Source of the DNA: an uncultured Lachnospiraceae bacterium
Lineage (GTDB): Bacteria > Bacillota > Clostridia > Lachnospirales > Lachnospiraceae
Assembly (NCBI GenBank): GCA_934330725.1
Contig: CAKRGM010000018.1
Location: 1 to 52,480 of the forward strand
DNA: 52,480 nt
Direction: 5' to 3'
Program-made: the position numbers and the translations under genes
Notes under the pieces: generated by a model
The model's database searches: none
What the model was told of the DNA's origin: nothing
Seen by the model: the letters and a program-made list of their open reading frames with translations, nothing else
Part shown: piece by piece, positions 1-8,999 of the stretch
How the letters are laid out: each line of letters starts with the position of its first letter
Numbering within the stretch: position 1 is the first letter of the stretch

Positions 1-120
1 CTCTGTACTGTTTTGTTTTATTTGGTGTCGCTCGCGGCGACTTGATTATAATATCACCTGTTGTTTACATTGTCAACACTTTTTTGAAAGTTTTTTTACT
101 TTTTTTATTTTTTTATTCAA
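1..120 (-). promoter_or_regulatory. Strong rRNA-type promoter with UP element, firing leftward out of the window
   Basis: On the minus strand there is a perfect -35 TTGACA (plus positions 71-76), a 17-base spacer and a -10 TATTAT (48-53); an overlapping TATAAT lies at 45-50. Upstream of the -35, about 81-120 is almost pure A-tracts on the minus strand, as in an UP element. Just after the expected start is a GC-rich small hairpin (GTCGC/GCGAC, 27-41). This combination resembles rRNA operon promoters and leaders of Lachnospiraceae, so an rRNA operon probably begins just left of the window. The downstream gene itself is not visible. Confidence 0.7.
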
Positions 121-166
121 GTCGCATTCAAGTTTTTAAAATATGCATACCGACACAGCTTATTTC

Positions 167-1360
167 TTAACTAAGACGTGATTTAAAATCATTATATCCA
201 AATGTTTTTATAATATATATGCCCTTTTCATTATTATATGAAAGTATATCAGGAAGTGCGATACCATTAAATGTATTATTTTTCACCATACTATAATGCG
301 CCATATCACAGAATACAAGCTTATCCCCTGCTTTCAGTTCAGTATTAAATGAATAATCGCCTATTATATCACCTGCAAGGCATGTATTTCCTCCAAAACG
401 ATATGTGAATTTCCTGCTATATGGCAATCCTGCACCTATTATTTCCGGCCGGTATGGCATTTCAAGTACATCAGGCATATGGCATGCAGCCGAGGCATCA
501 AGAATTGCCGGTCTGAATATATTGCCATTTGAATCCTTTACCGCTTCTTCTTTAACATCAAGAACTGTCGCTACAAGGTAACCTGTATTTAACGCAACAG
601 CTTCCCCAGGTTCAAGATATACCTGTACATTATATTCATTCTTTATATAATTTATGCATTTTATAAGACATTCAATATCATAATCTTTTCTTGTTATATG
701 ATGTCCTCCACCAAAATTGATCCATTTAATCTGCGGAAGTTTCATGTATTTTTTGAATTTCTGTTCTACATGATACAGCACACGTTCCAGCGTATCGGAA
801 TTCTGTTCACACATCACATGAAAATGCAGTCCCTCAATACCATTTAGTATATCAGAATTTTTTCTGAGTTCTTTTTCAAACTCTGACAATGTTGTTCCAA
901 GCCTTGAGCCTGCACAACACGGATTATAAATTTCGTGCTCCACCTCGGCATATTCAGGATTAATTCTTATTCCGCAGCTGTTTTTTTTCGTTCTGCCTCT
1001 GAATTTTTCCCACTGCTTTAAAGAATTAAATACTATATGATCACAGATATCTGATATTTCGTCGAATTCACTGTCAATATACGCCGGAGAAAATATATGA
1101 TTTTCTTTATCCATATATTCTCTGCCAAGCTTTGCCTCATATAAAGAACTTGCTGTTGCTCCACAAAGATACTTTCCTATTAAGGGATACAATGCAAACA
1201 TTGAAAATCCTTTTTGTGCCAGAAGTATCCTGCATCCGGATTTCTTCATTACGTAATTTAATATTTTCAGATTATTTTCCAGAAGTCTTTCATCAACAAT
1301 ATATGCCGGAGTTTTTATTTTATTAAAATCTATATCTTTATTTTTCGTATTTTCTATCAC
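167..1360 (-). CDS. nspC: Carboxynorspermidine/carboxyspermidine decarboxylase
   Basis: This is a PLP enzyme of the alanine racemase fold (group IV decarboxylase) that removes CO2 from carboxynorspermidine or carboxyspermidine, the last step of an alternative norspermidine/spermidine route. The N-terminal part has the PLP-lysine region (LAQKGFSMFALYP, about residue 50). Further on are the substrate/PLP segments GIRINPEYAEVEHEIYNP, FGGGHHITRKDYD and, near the C-terminus, CDMAHYSMVKNNTFNGI. The length of 397 aa is slightly longer than typical NspC. The start is GTG with a GAGGG box about 13 bases upstream. It is the last gene of the polyamine run. The gap of about 400 bases before it suggests its own promoter or a long leader. 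Carboxyspermidine as the natural substrate is inferred. Confidence 0.9.
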   Translation of the reverse strand: MIENTKNKDIDFNKIKTPAYIVDERLLENNLKILNYVMKKSGCRILLAQKGFSMFALYPLIGKYLCGATASSLYEAKLGREYMDKENHIFSPAYIDSEFDEISDICDHIVFNSLKQWEKFRGRTKKNSCGIRINPEYAEVEHEIYNPCCAGSRLGTTLSEFEKELRKNSDILNGIEGLHFHVMCEQNSDTLERVLYHVEQKFKKYMKLPQIKWINFGGGHHITRKDYDIECLIKCINYIKNEYNVQVYLEPGEAVALNTGYLVATVLDVKEEAVKDSNGNIFRPAILDASAACHMPDVLEMPYRPEIIGAGLPYSRKFTYRFGGNTCLAGDIIGDYSFNTELKAGDKLVFCDMAHYSMVKNNTFNGIALPDILSYNNEKGIYIIKTFGYNDFKSRLS

Positions 1361-1764
1361 TTATTTTTCCAATCCCTCTGTCTGCAACCAGGCCTTTTAT
1401 CTATTTTATATTTACACTGTAGCATACTATTTATTAATCATACATTACAAATATATACACCAGAATTTTACATAGCGCTTCATACATACAATGACGTCCG
1501 GGAAAATAGCCTGAAAACACAATATGCCTGCATAGAAGCAGTTTTACATTTTATTGTCCCGCTGTTAACATACATAAAAGCAGAGTACAAGCCTCACATA
1601 CGCAAATACCTTACAGAATTGTAAAAGCACAAAGCACAAAACAATCCGTAAGGTATCTTTTAGTTCCGGCATCATACAAGCAATATACATTAAAATTGCA
1701 AATGTTACTTTCAGAGCATACAATGCACAATTTTAAATCAGCTGGTTATATAATCCACACTTTG
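1361..1764. other. 404-bp intergenic region inside the polyamine gene run
   Basis: No credible gene was seen. The region is AT-rich and holds one clear inverted repeat at 1606-1656 (arms ATACCTTAC and GTAAGGTAT, extended by partly matched bases ending in ATTGT/ACAAT). On the plus strand the hairpin is followed by CTTTT; on the minus strand no good T-run follows. It could be an mRNA-processing or partial termination site between the synthase and decarboxylase genes, or a 5' leader element of nspC. Confidence 0.45.
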
Positions 1765-2982
1765 TTAGTCAACCATTACCGGATTGAAGTTTTCTACCCA
1801 TGGAAGTCCATTTTTATTCAGTTCATCCATAAATGGATCCGGATCAAATTCTTCAATATTATGAACCCCCGGCTTATTCCATTTGCCGGTCATAAGCATC
1901 ATGGCACCTATCATTGCAGGAACACCTGTGGTATAAGAAACCGCCTGTGCTCCAACCTCTTTATAACATTCCTGATGATCACACATGTTATATACATAGT
2001 ATATCTTTTCCTGTCCGTCTTTTTTGCCTTTGAAAATGCATCCTATATTAGTCTTTCCAACTGTTCTTGGGCCAAGTGATGCAGGGTCTGGCAGTACTGC
2101 TTTTAAGAACTGTAATGGAATTATCTGTTTTCCTTCAAATTCAATAGGTTCAATTGAAGTCATACCGACATCCTCAAGGCATTTTAAATGTGTAAGATAA
2201 CTCTGTCCAAATGTCATAAAGAATCTTATTCTCTTTATTCCCCTGATATTAAGTGCTAAAGATTCAAGCTCCTCATGATGTAAAAGATACATATCTTTTT
2301 CTCCAACACCATCGAAATTATATTCTCTCTTTATTTCCATCGGCTTTGTTTCCACCCAGTGTCCATTTTCCCAGTAGCTTCCGTTAGCCGAAACTTCCCT
2401 GATATTTATTTCCGGATTAAAGTTTGTTGCAAAAGGATATCCGTGATCACCTCCATTGCAATCAAGAATATCTATATAATTTATTTCATCAAAATAGTGT
2501 TTCTGTGCATATGCAGAAAAAACTCCTGTAACACCCGGATCAAAACCAGAGCCTAAAAGGGCTGTTATTCCTGCTTTTTCAAACTTTTCCTTATATGCCC
2601 ATTGCCATGAATACTCAAAATGAGCTGTTTCAGGCGGCTCATAATTTGCTGTATCAAGATAATTTGTCTTTGTTTCAAGACACGCATCCATTATCGTAAG
2701 ATCCTGATATGGAAGTGCAATATTCATTACTATATCCGGCTTTACCTTGTTAATAAGTTCAATAAGTTCATTTACATGATCTGCATTTACCTGCGCTGTC
2801 TCAATTTCCGTCTTTCCTGCGCCTGTTCCATATTTTGACTCGCATGCCTCCTTTAATGCATCACACTTTGATTTTGTACGGCTTGCTATACATATATACT
2901 CAAACACCTGAGGATTCTGACAGCACTTATGAACTGCCACTGTTGCAACGCCACCTGCTCCGATAATTAATGCTCTTCCCAT
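1765..2982 (-). CDS. Carboxynorspermidine/carboxyspermidine synthase (saccharopine dehydrogenase family)
   Basis: This NADPH-dependent enzyme condenses aspartate semialdehyde with a diamine (putrescine or diaminopropane) to make the carboxylated triamine used by NspC. The N-terminus is a Rossmann fold with ALIIGAGGVATVAVHKC, followed by the saccharopine dehydrogenase-type catalytic region with GSGFDPGVTGVFSAYAQKH at about residues 150-170. Near the C-terminus is GAQAVSYTTGVPAMIGAMML, typical of this subfamily. The length of 405 aa is normal. An AAAGGAAAGG ribosome site precedes the ATG. It follows speE by 38 bases, so the two are probably cotranscribed. The choice of putrescine as substrate is inferred from the linked decarboxylase and SpeE. 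Confidence 0.9.
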   Translation of the reverse strand: MGRALIIGAGGVATVAVHKCCQNPQVFEYICIASRTKSKCDALKEACESKYGTGAGKTEIETAQVNADHVNELIELINKVKPDIVMNIALPYQDLTIMDACLETKTNYLDTANYEPPETAHFEYSWQWAYKEKFEKAGITALLGSGFDPGVTGVFSAYAQKHYFDEINYIDILDCNGGDHGYPFATNFNPEINIREVSANGSYWENGHWVETKPMEIKREYNFDGVGEKDMYLLHHEELESLALNIRGIKRIRFFMTFGQSYLTHLKCLEDVGMTSIEPIEFEGKQIIPLQFLKAVLPDPASLGPRTVGKTNIGCIFKGKKDGQEKIYYVYNMCDHQECYKEVGAQAVSYTTGVPAMIGAMMLMTGKWNKPGVHNIEEFDPDPFMDELNKNGLPWVENFNPVMVD

Positions 2983-3020
2983 TTTCTCTACCTTTCCTTT
3001 CTGTTGCTTTGTTAATCTTT

Positions 3021-3881
3021 TTACGGATTGACATTATCTGTTCCAAGTAACTCTTTTACATATGTTGGCAGATAAAAACTGCCTTTGTGTAAATCTGTAT
3101 TGTAATATCTTGTTTTTATATTTAATGCATTCCATTCATCTTCATGCAGATCCTTTATCGGATCATACTTTTTAGATGCAAAACCAAAAAGCCAGTGTCC
3201 CGATGGATATGACGGTATATGACACTGATACACTGTGCTGTATGGAAATACCTGCTGTATATGTTTATGCGCTTTCTGTACTGTTCTTGAATGCTCACTG
3301 TAATACGGGCTTTCATGCTGATTTATCAATATACCATCTTCATGCAGTGCCTTAAAACATGTTCCATAGAATTCTCTTGTAAACAGCCCTTCCGCAGGTC
3401 CATACGGATCTGCACAGTCTACTATTATCAAATCATACTCATCCTTTTTCATTCTTGCAAAACGCAGGCCCTCTTCAAAATGCATATGCACACGCTCATC
3501 GTTCAGCCTGAATGATGTCTCTTTAAAATATTCTAGACATATATCTGTTACTTTTTTGTCGATTTCAACCATATCTATATTTTCTATTGTGTCATACTTT
3601 GTAAGTTCCCTTATTGTTCCGCCATCACCAGCTCCAATAACAAGAACATTTTTTACATTTGGATGAACTGCCATGGGAACATGTGTAATCATCTCATGAT
3701 ATATAAATTCATCCTTCTGCGTTATCATAAGTTCTCCATCAAGAACCAGTACTTTTCCAAACTCTTCCGTGTCAAGAATATCTATCTGCTGATATTCGCT
3801 TTCAACACTTATGACCTGTCTTTTGACTTTCATTGTTAAATGTACATTTTTAGTATGTTTATCTGTATACCATAATTCCAT
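3021..3881 (-). CDS. speE: Spermidine synthase (polyamine aminopropyltransferase)
   Basis: It transfers an aminopropyl group from decarboxylated SAM to putrescine. The protein opens with MELWYTDKHTKN, close to the Bacillus SpeE start, followed by LDGELMITQKDEFIYHEMI. The nucleotide site reads VIGAGDGGTIREL (GAGDGG instead of the usual GGGDGG). The catalytic aspartate region is VDCADPYGPAEGLFT and the substrate loop IPSYPSGHWLFGF, so it should be active. At 286 aa it has the standard length. I chose the ATG at 3881 because GGGGG lies five bases upstream; an upstream ATG at 3893 would add four residues. No SAM decarboxylase (speD) is in the window. Confidence 0.92.
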   Translation of the reverse strand: MELWYTDKHTKNVHLTMKVKRQVISVESEYQQIDILDTEEFGKVLVLDGELMITQKDEFIYHEMITHVPMAVHPNVKNVLVIGAGDGGTIRELTKYDTIENIDMVEIDKKVTDICLEYFKETSFRLNDERVHMHFEEGLRFARMKKDEYDLIIVDCADPYGPAEGLFTREFYGTCFKALHEDGILINQHESPYYSEHSRTVQKAHKHIQQVFPYSTVYQCHIPSYPSGHWLFGFASKKYDPIKDLHEDEWNALNIKTRYYNTDLHKGSFYLPTYVKELLGTDNVNP

Positions 3882-4001
3882 ATTAGCCCCCATTCTTAAG
3901 CATCATGCCACTAAAATGCAAACGCAAACGCCGCAGTGACATTTACCATAAAGGATGTTTCTGTTTAGAGACAAACAGCTGCGTTATTTATATAAATCAG
4001 T

Positions 4002-5477
4002 TTAATTTGTATCCACCACATTTATATACTCAACTTTCATATCCTGTGTTCCGGTAACAAGGCACCCTTTTTCCTTTGCATAAGTTATATAATTTATTAT
4101 TTCCTGTGTTATCATCTCGCCTGGTGCCAGTATCGGTATTCCCGGCGGATAGCACATTACAAACTCACTGCATATACAGCCTTTACTTTCTTCCAATCTC
4201 AATGAGAGCTTTTTTGCAAAGAAAGCTTTCTGTGGTCCCATAACCACTTTTGGATTTATATATTCATGATCAAAAAGTCCGGCTTTTCCACGCTCATGAA
4301 GCCTCTTGATTTCTGATAATGCTGAAATGAGTCTTTCAATCTCAAGATTTCTGTCTCCACCTGAAATTATAGCAAGTATATTTCCTATATCTCCAAATTC
4401 AATCTGAATACCATAATCATCTCTTAATATATCATATACCTCAATTCCGGCAAGTCCTATATCTCTTGTATGTACCGAAAGCTTTGTACAGTCAAAATCA
4501 TAAACAGAATCTCCATCTATAAGTTCCCTGCCAAATGCATAATAGCCGCCAAGTGTGTTTATTTCCTCCCTGGCATAATCCGCATATTCAATCATTTTTT
4601 TACAGAATTTTTTTCCATTAAGCTGCATATTTTTACGTGCTATGTCAAGTGACGACAGCAACAGGTATGAACCACTGGTCGTCTGTGTAAGATTTATAAT
4701 CTGCCTGACATAATCTGCATTTACAGTATCCTTTGCCAACAGTATTGAACTCTGTGTAAGTGAGCCTCCCGTTTTATGCATACTTACTGCCGCCATATCT
4801 GCACCTGCTGCCATTGCAGAAACCGGAAGATTGTCCCCGAAATAAAAATGTGTTCCATGGGCTTCATCAGCGAGCACATACATTCCATGCTCATGCGCCA
4901 GTTCAACTATCTTTTTCATATTTGAACAGATTCCATAATATGTAGGATTGTTTACAAGAATTGCCTTGGCATCAGGATTTTCCTTTATTGCACGTTCTAC
5001 ATCCTCAACAGCCATGCCAAGAGGAATTCCCAGTCTCTTGTTTACTCCCGGATTTATGTATACAGGTATTGCGCCATTTACAACCAGTGCATTGATTGCA
5101 CTTCTATGCACATTTCTCGGCATTATTATCTTGTCACCGGCAACTGTTACTGACATAATCATTGCCTGAACAGCTGCCGTAGTACCATTAACTATAAAAA
5201 ATGCTTCTGCCGCACCAAACGCTTCTGCTGCAAGCATCTGCGCATCTTTTATGACGGATGTCGGGTGGCACAGATTATCAAGGGGTTTCATCGAATTCAT
5301 ATCGAGTTTTACACAGTCACCTCCAAGAAATTCCTTCAATTCTTTATTACCACGCCCACCTTTATGTCCAGGCACGTCAAAATGAGCAAGCCTGTTTACC
5401 TTCTGTTCTTCTAAGGCTTTATGAATAGGTGTATCATATTGTGTTAATTTTCTATCGTTTTCCAAATCAGTGCCCAT
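4002..5477 (-). CDS. speA: Orn/Lys/Arg decarboxylase, short aminotransferase-fold form
   Basis: This PLP-dependent decarboxylase has fold type I and resembles Bacillus SpeA/YaaO; it makes agmatine, putrescine or cadaverine depending on specificity. The signature FDVPGHKGGRG is near residue 38, the DEAHGTHFYFG segment near 205 and the Schiff-base lysine in SMHKTGGSLTQ near 236. The C-terminal domain includes CYPPGIPILAPGE, diagnostic of the family. The length of 491 aa fits the short form, which lacks the wing domain. It sits first in the polyamine set, 45 bases after cvpA and about 120 bases before speE. Arginine as substrate is a guess from Bacillus. No agmatinase or agmatine deiminase gene is visible nearby. 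Confidence 0.88.
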   Translation of the reverse strand: MGTDLENDRKLTQYDTPIHKALEEQKVNRLAHFDVPGHKGGRGNKELKEFLGGDCVKLDMNSMKPLDNLCHPTSVIKDAQMLAAEAFGAAEAFFIVNGTTAAVQAMIMSVTVAGDKIIMPRNVHRSAINALVVNGAIPVYINPGVNKRLGIPLGMAVEDVERAIKENPDAKAILVNNPTYYGICSNMKKIVELAHEHGMYVLADEAHGTHFYFGDNLPVSAMAAGADMAAVSMHKTGGSLTQSSILLAKDTVNADYVRQIINLTQTTSGSYLLLSSLDIARKNMQLNGKKFCKKMIEYADYAREEINTLGGYYAFGRELIDGDSVYDFDCTKLSVHTRDIGLAGIEVYDILRDDYGIQIEFGDIGNILAIISGGDRNLEIERLISALSEIKRLHERGKAGLFDHEYINPKVVMGPQKAFFAKKLSLRLEESKGCICSEFVMCYPPGIPILAPGEMITQEIINYITYAKEKGCLVTGTQDMKVEYINVVDTN

Positions 5478-5522
5478 CCTTTGTCATTATTATAAAATCC
5501 ACTCATGTATAAAAATATTTTT

Positions 5523-6287
5523 TCAATTCTTAAACACTATTTTTAGTATCAGGTTGTGATTATATATAAATTCTAACAGCTTATTCGAACCTATATCCTC
5601 AAGCATCTGTGAAGCCCAGGCATTTCCTGCGCATGCTGTAATAACAGTAAAAAGTATCCATACAACTAAAAGACCTTCAACAAGCCCCACAACGAGCCCT
5701 GCTGTTTTATTTATTTCATTGATAACCGGCAGCTTTGCAAATATTCCCGTTGCTATAAATACTACTCTTAATACAATAAATATCACTATAAATACAATCA
5801 TATACAGGATTGCATTAAATATAACTGAGGTGAGTCTGTATGCAAGTATACTGACAACTGCCTCTTTTGCGGAAAGTGCTCCCTGTTCAAATACCATATC
5901 CAGATCTGATTGTGTTATTGCGGATGTTATCTGTTTTTTTATACTTTCTGGAAAATCTATCATATCCATCGCATCTGATACATATTTTTCTAACTGGGAG
6001 TTATTTCCCTGAGCCATATTCCCCTGTGTGTCATCAACCACCTGATCCAATGCCCCTGAAATATCTTTATCTGCATCGAGCACCGCATATACTTTATTAT
6101 ATAACGACTTGTACATTCCGGTATTATTTTTTATCAGTTTTGCTGTTACTGGTACTAATATTACTGTTCCAAGCATTGTAACTACAATAGAAACTATAGA
6201 TAATGCCATTTTTATTATTCCCTTTTTCCATCCCATGTACCCAAATATTGCAAATAAAGCCAGAACAATTATCAATATAAGACCCAT
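5523..6287 (-). CDS. CvpA-family membrane protein
   Basis: A multi-pass membrane protein of 254 aa. The first two segments lie at about residues 2-50, with the typical GYMGWKKGIIKMALSIVS loop. Two more, at about 155-225, include the glycine-rich GLVVGLVEGLLVVWILF stretch characteristic of the colicin V production family. Between them is a soluble insert of about 90 residues with an amphipathic region. The family is linked to envelope stress and septal peptidoglycan processing in other bacteria; the role here is unknown. A GAGG ribosome site is well placed. It lies between the DUF5711-type gene and the decarboxylase gene with gaps of about 48 and 45 bases, so cotranscription is likely. Confidence 0.85.
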   Translation of the reverse strand: MGLILIIVLALFAIFGYMGWKKGIIKMALSIVSIVVTMLGTVILVPVTAKLIKNNTGMYKSLYNKVYAVLDADKDISGALDQVVDDTQGNMAQGNNSQLEKYVSDAMDMIDFPESIKKQITSAITQSDLDMVFEQGALSAKEAVVSILAYRLTSVIFNAILYMIVFIVIFIVLRVVFIATGIFAKLPVINEINKTAGLVVGLVEGLLVVWILFTVITACAGNAWASQMLEDIGSNKLLEFIYNHNLILKIVFKN

Positions 6288-6335
6288 ATTACCTCTCTTT
6301 CATGCACTTTTTAATGCATTTAAAACGTATTTTCA

Positions 6336-7604
6336 TCATTTCATCCTTATAGTCTGAATATATTTTGAATTAATCATTATATACTTTCCTCTGGAACCAG
6401 CCGGTAAAACATTTTCAATTGGAAGCTCAACTGCAATATCAGCAAGCTTCTTACCCTTAAGGTTCATCAGTGAAATTGTAGACGCATTACTCATTATAAC
6501 ACTGTTTCCATCAAACTTTATATTCTCATACTGTGTGTTAAACGTGCTCTCACATGTTTTTGAACCCGAAAAATCATATACGACGAGCTTATATCTGTCA
6601 TCTGATTCTGTATTGTTTAATACAAGTCCTATATGACTGTCATCAAAAAATACTCTCTCTATTGTATTATCAATTTTTATTTCTTTTGATAATGAAGGAT
6701 ACTCCTTAATTTTATATATGCTTATTATATTTTCACCAATAGCCACAGCTGTTGTATCATTTACAAACTTCACATCGGGAACTATTGTTGAATCATAATT
6801 ATTAAAGCCCCCGACAACACGCTCCGTTTCGTTTTTACCGACATCAGAAAAGTTATAAAATACAACATTTGTCTTCATTGAATTGCCGCTCACATAAAGA
6901 TATGATGCTATAAGCTTTGTAGCATCATTTGAAATGCTTATATCAACCGGATATCCATCACCTGAAATTGTTGTTTTTACACTATATATTTTACTTCCAT
7001 CAGTATTATACAGGTTTATATAATTAGCCTGTGTATCCTCAAGAACTGCGGCTACTATTCCATTGTCTGCCACTTCTATCTGTGATATTGACAACGATGT
7101 ATCTATAGTTGAAATATTTTTACTTTCATCAAAAACATATATCTTGCTGCCATTTAAATCACCTATGGCCGCCCATTTGTCACAAATCTTAAGCTGTGGC
7201 TTCTGCATGGAATATGTCTGATTCCATATTGTATTACCACTCATATCAAAGTATGCCGCTCCATCATTGCTGTATCTTAAATAACCGCCGGCAAAATTAT
7301 CATATTTTGATGCTTCTGTATCATCACGATTGACTGAACTGGTTACTGAATAGGAACTGTATGTTATGCCATCCATAAACCGCATTACAATAAAAATTCC
7401 TGCAAGTATTACAACCACTAAGACAGCTGCTATAATAAGCACCTTTCTGCGATGCTTTCTCACCTTGCTTTTAATCTGTTCTTCATCCAGCGTCTCTTCC
7501 TGTGTTTTTTCCTGCGACATCTGGGAAATATTTATCACTTTTTTTTGTGTATTTCCTGTATTATTTCCATTAAATCTGGACTTTCCCGATATTATATCCG
7601 CCAT
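6336..7604 (-). CDS. DUF5711-type membrane-anchored beta-propeller-like protein
   Basis: A 422-aa protein with a basic cytoplasmic N-terminus (KVRKHRRK), one transmembrane segment (about residues 50-75, VLIIAAVLVVVILAGIFIV) and an extracellular domain of about 330 residues. That domain consists of repeated beta-strand blocks with aromatic and Asp-Gly turns, such as YSNDGAAYFDMSGNTIWNQ, suggesting a beta-propeller. It resembles the DUF5711 family of Clostridia; no enzyme motif is seen. The longer ORF could start at 7652, but AAAGGGG lies eight bases before the ATG at 7604, so I use that one. Its neighbours (LysM protein upstream, CvpA downstream) point to an envelope role. Confidence 0.75.
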   Translation of the reverse strand: MADIISGKSRFNGNNTGNTQKKVINISQMSQEKTQEETLDEEQIKSKVRKHRRKVLIIAAVLVVVILAGIFIVMRFMDGITYSSYSVTSSVNRDDTEASKYDNFAGGYLRYSNDGAAYFDMSGNTIWNQTYSMQKPQLKICDKWAAIGDLNGSKIYVFDESKNISTIDTSLSISQIEVADNGIVAAVLEDTQANYINLYNTDGSKIYSVKTTISGDGYPVDISISNDATKLIASYLYVSGNSMKTNVVFYNFSDVGKNETERVVGGFNNYDSTIVPDVKFVNDTTAVAIGENIISIYKIKEYPSLSKEIKIDNTIERVFFDDSHIGLVLNNTESDDRYKLVVYDFSGSKTCESTFNTQYENIKFDGNSVIMSNASTISLMNLKGKKLADIAVELPIENVLPAGSRGKYIMINSKYIQTIRMK

Positions 7605-7667
7605 GGGCATTTCCCCTTTATTTATATAGTACATATTGATTCCATTATACATGAATCATCAAATTAT

Positions 7668-8999
7668 TCAAGGAAGTTTTATCTGTTGTCCAACATATAA
7701 CTTGTCCGGATCTGCTATATTATTATATTTTATTATATCATCATATTTAGATGCCGTTCCGTAATGTCTTTTGCAGATGTTCATTATAGTATCGCCCTGC
7801 TTTACTGTGTATGTAAAACATGATGATTGTGGTGCAGACTGAGTTCCTGTCTGTGGGGTAATCTGTGCCCCGGATTGTGGTGTCGTTTGTGTTCCGGATT
7901 GCGCCGCTGTTTTTACATCTGCATCTGTATGCTGGTCTTTTATATCATCACTATTTTGTGACGGAGCCTGTACAGATGCATCAGTTGCAGATTCATCTGA
8001 AGAAGCTGCCTGTGTCTGTCCTCCCTGCTCTGACGAAGAATTTGCTGCATCTGTATTATCAGCAGAACTTTCCTGTGTTGGGTACACATTTCCATTCAGT
8101 TTGTTAACTGAAACAACATCATCAGATGAAACATTTGCACTTTGTTCCTTTTCATCTCCCGAACCTGATATTCTTGAAACTATGCGGTTTAATGACTTAT
8201 CTACATTATCCATTTTTTCATAGCTGTTCATAAGATTTATACCAATTACCATTACAACTACGAGCATAAATGTACAAACACCATACATAAATGTTGTATT
8301 TTTTTTATGTTGTTGAAGCATTTCTTTATCCTGTATAATGCTTCGTATAGACTTCATCACCTTATCATTCGCTGTTGATTCAATAGATTTGTTTCCTCTT
8401 TTTTCAAGCATGTATTCCTGCATTTCGTAATTACGTTCATAAAAGCATACATATCCTTTCTGTTTTTTTAACTCCCCATTCTCATATAAATAAAAATTTT
8501 CTTCTTTCTCTTCTATGTTTATCAGATACATCGTTTTCATGTTTCCTGCAAAATTATCCAGATGTACCCTCTTTAAATATTTTACTTTTTCAGATGTCAT
8601 ATTTCTTACCGCTGCATACCAGCCGACGATATGAAGATCTGGAAAATATTTCTCGATATCAGAATAGACATTATTCCATACGTTCTCATCAAAATAAATT
8701 CCTTTCTTTTGTTTTTCATCCGTACCCTTTGCCCTTATAACACCTTTTATAAACAGGCAATTCTCCTTGCCAGACTGCTGACAGCTGCCCAACAGTACTC
8801 CTGCCTGTTCTTCTTCAATATCCTTGTAAGCCACGGAATTGATGTAAGAAAAAGCGTAATCCTCTATGTATATTTTTTTATCTGAGCTTACGTCTCCTAT
8901 TTGTTTAATATTCTTAGGTCTTCTTATAACTGTATTTTTTTTCGTTTTCACATTTTCGCATTTGTTTTTATCATTTTCATTACAAATGATCTCAATCAT
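7668..8999 (-). CDS. MPN-like domain, one transmembrane segment and C-terminal LysM
   Basis: A 443-aa protein. Residues about 43-180 look like an MPN (Mov34) domain: EQAGVLLGS, PDLHIVGWYAA (126-129 is GWYA), then H146 and NF149-150, and MYLINIEE. The catalytic JAMM set (HxH, S, D) is absent, as in MPN-minus proteins such as eIF3f. A transmembrane segment follows at about 237-257, then a Ser/Thr/Gln/Ala-rich linker with TPQSGAQ-like repeats (about 300-395). At the end is a LysM domain (YTVKQGDTIMNICKRHYG to GQQIKLP). The MPN-like part should be cytoplasmic and LysM should bind peptidoglycan. The ATG at 8999 has AAGGAGG nine bases upstream; the longer ORF from 9047 is unlikely. The MPN assignment is by eye. 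Confidence 0.75.
   Translation of the reverse strand: MIEIICNENDKNKCENVKTKKNTVIRRPKNIKQIGDVSSDKKIYIEDYAFSYINSVAYKDIEEEQAGVLLGSCQQSGKENCLFIKGVIRAKGTDEKQKKGIYFDENVWNNVYSDIEKYFPDLHIVGWYAAVRNMTSEKVKYLKRVHLDNFAGNMKTMYLINIEEKEENFYLYENGELKKQKGYVCFYERNYEMQEYMLEKRGNKSIESTANDKVMKSIRSIIQDKEMLQQHKKNTTFMYGVCTFMLVVVMVIGINLMNSYEKMDNVDKSLNRIVSRISGSGDEKEQSANVSSDDVVSVNKLNGNVYPTQESSADNTDAANSSSEQGGQTQAASSDESATDASVQAPSQNSDDIKDQHTDADVKTAAQSGTQTTPQSGAQITPQTGTQSAPQSSCFTYTVKQGDTIMNICKRHYGTASKYDDIIKYNNIADPDKLYVGQQIKLP

Noticed and set aside
1696..2079. Open frame on the plus strand across the end of the synthase gene
   Set aside because: Most of it overlaps the conserved enzyme in antisense and it has no ribosome site.
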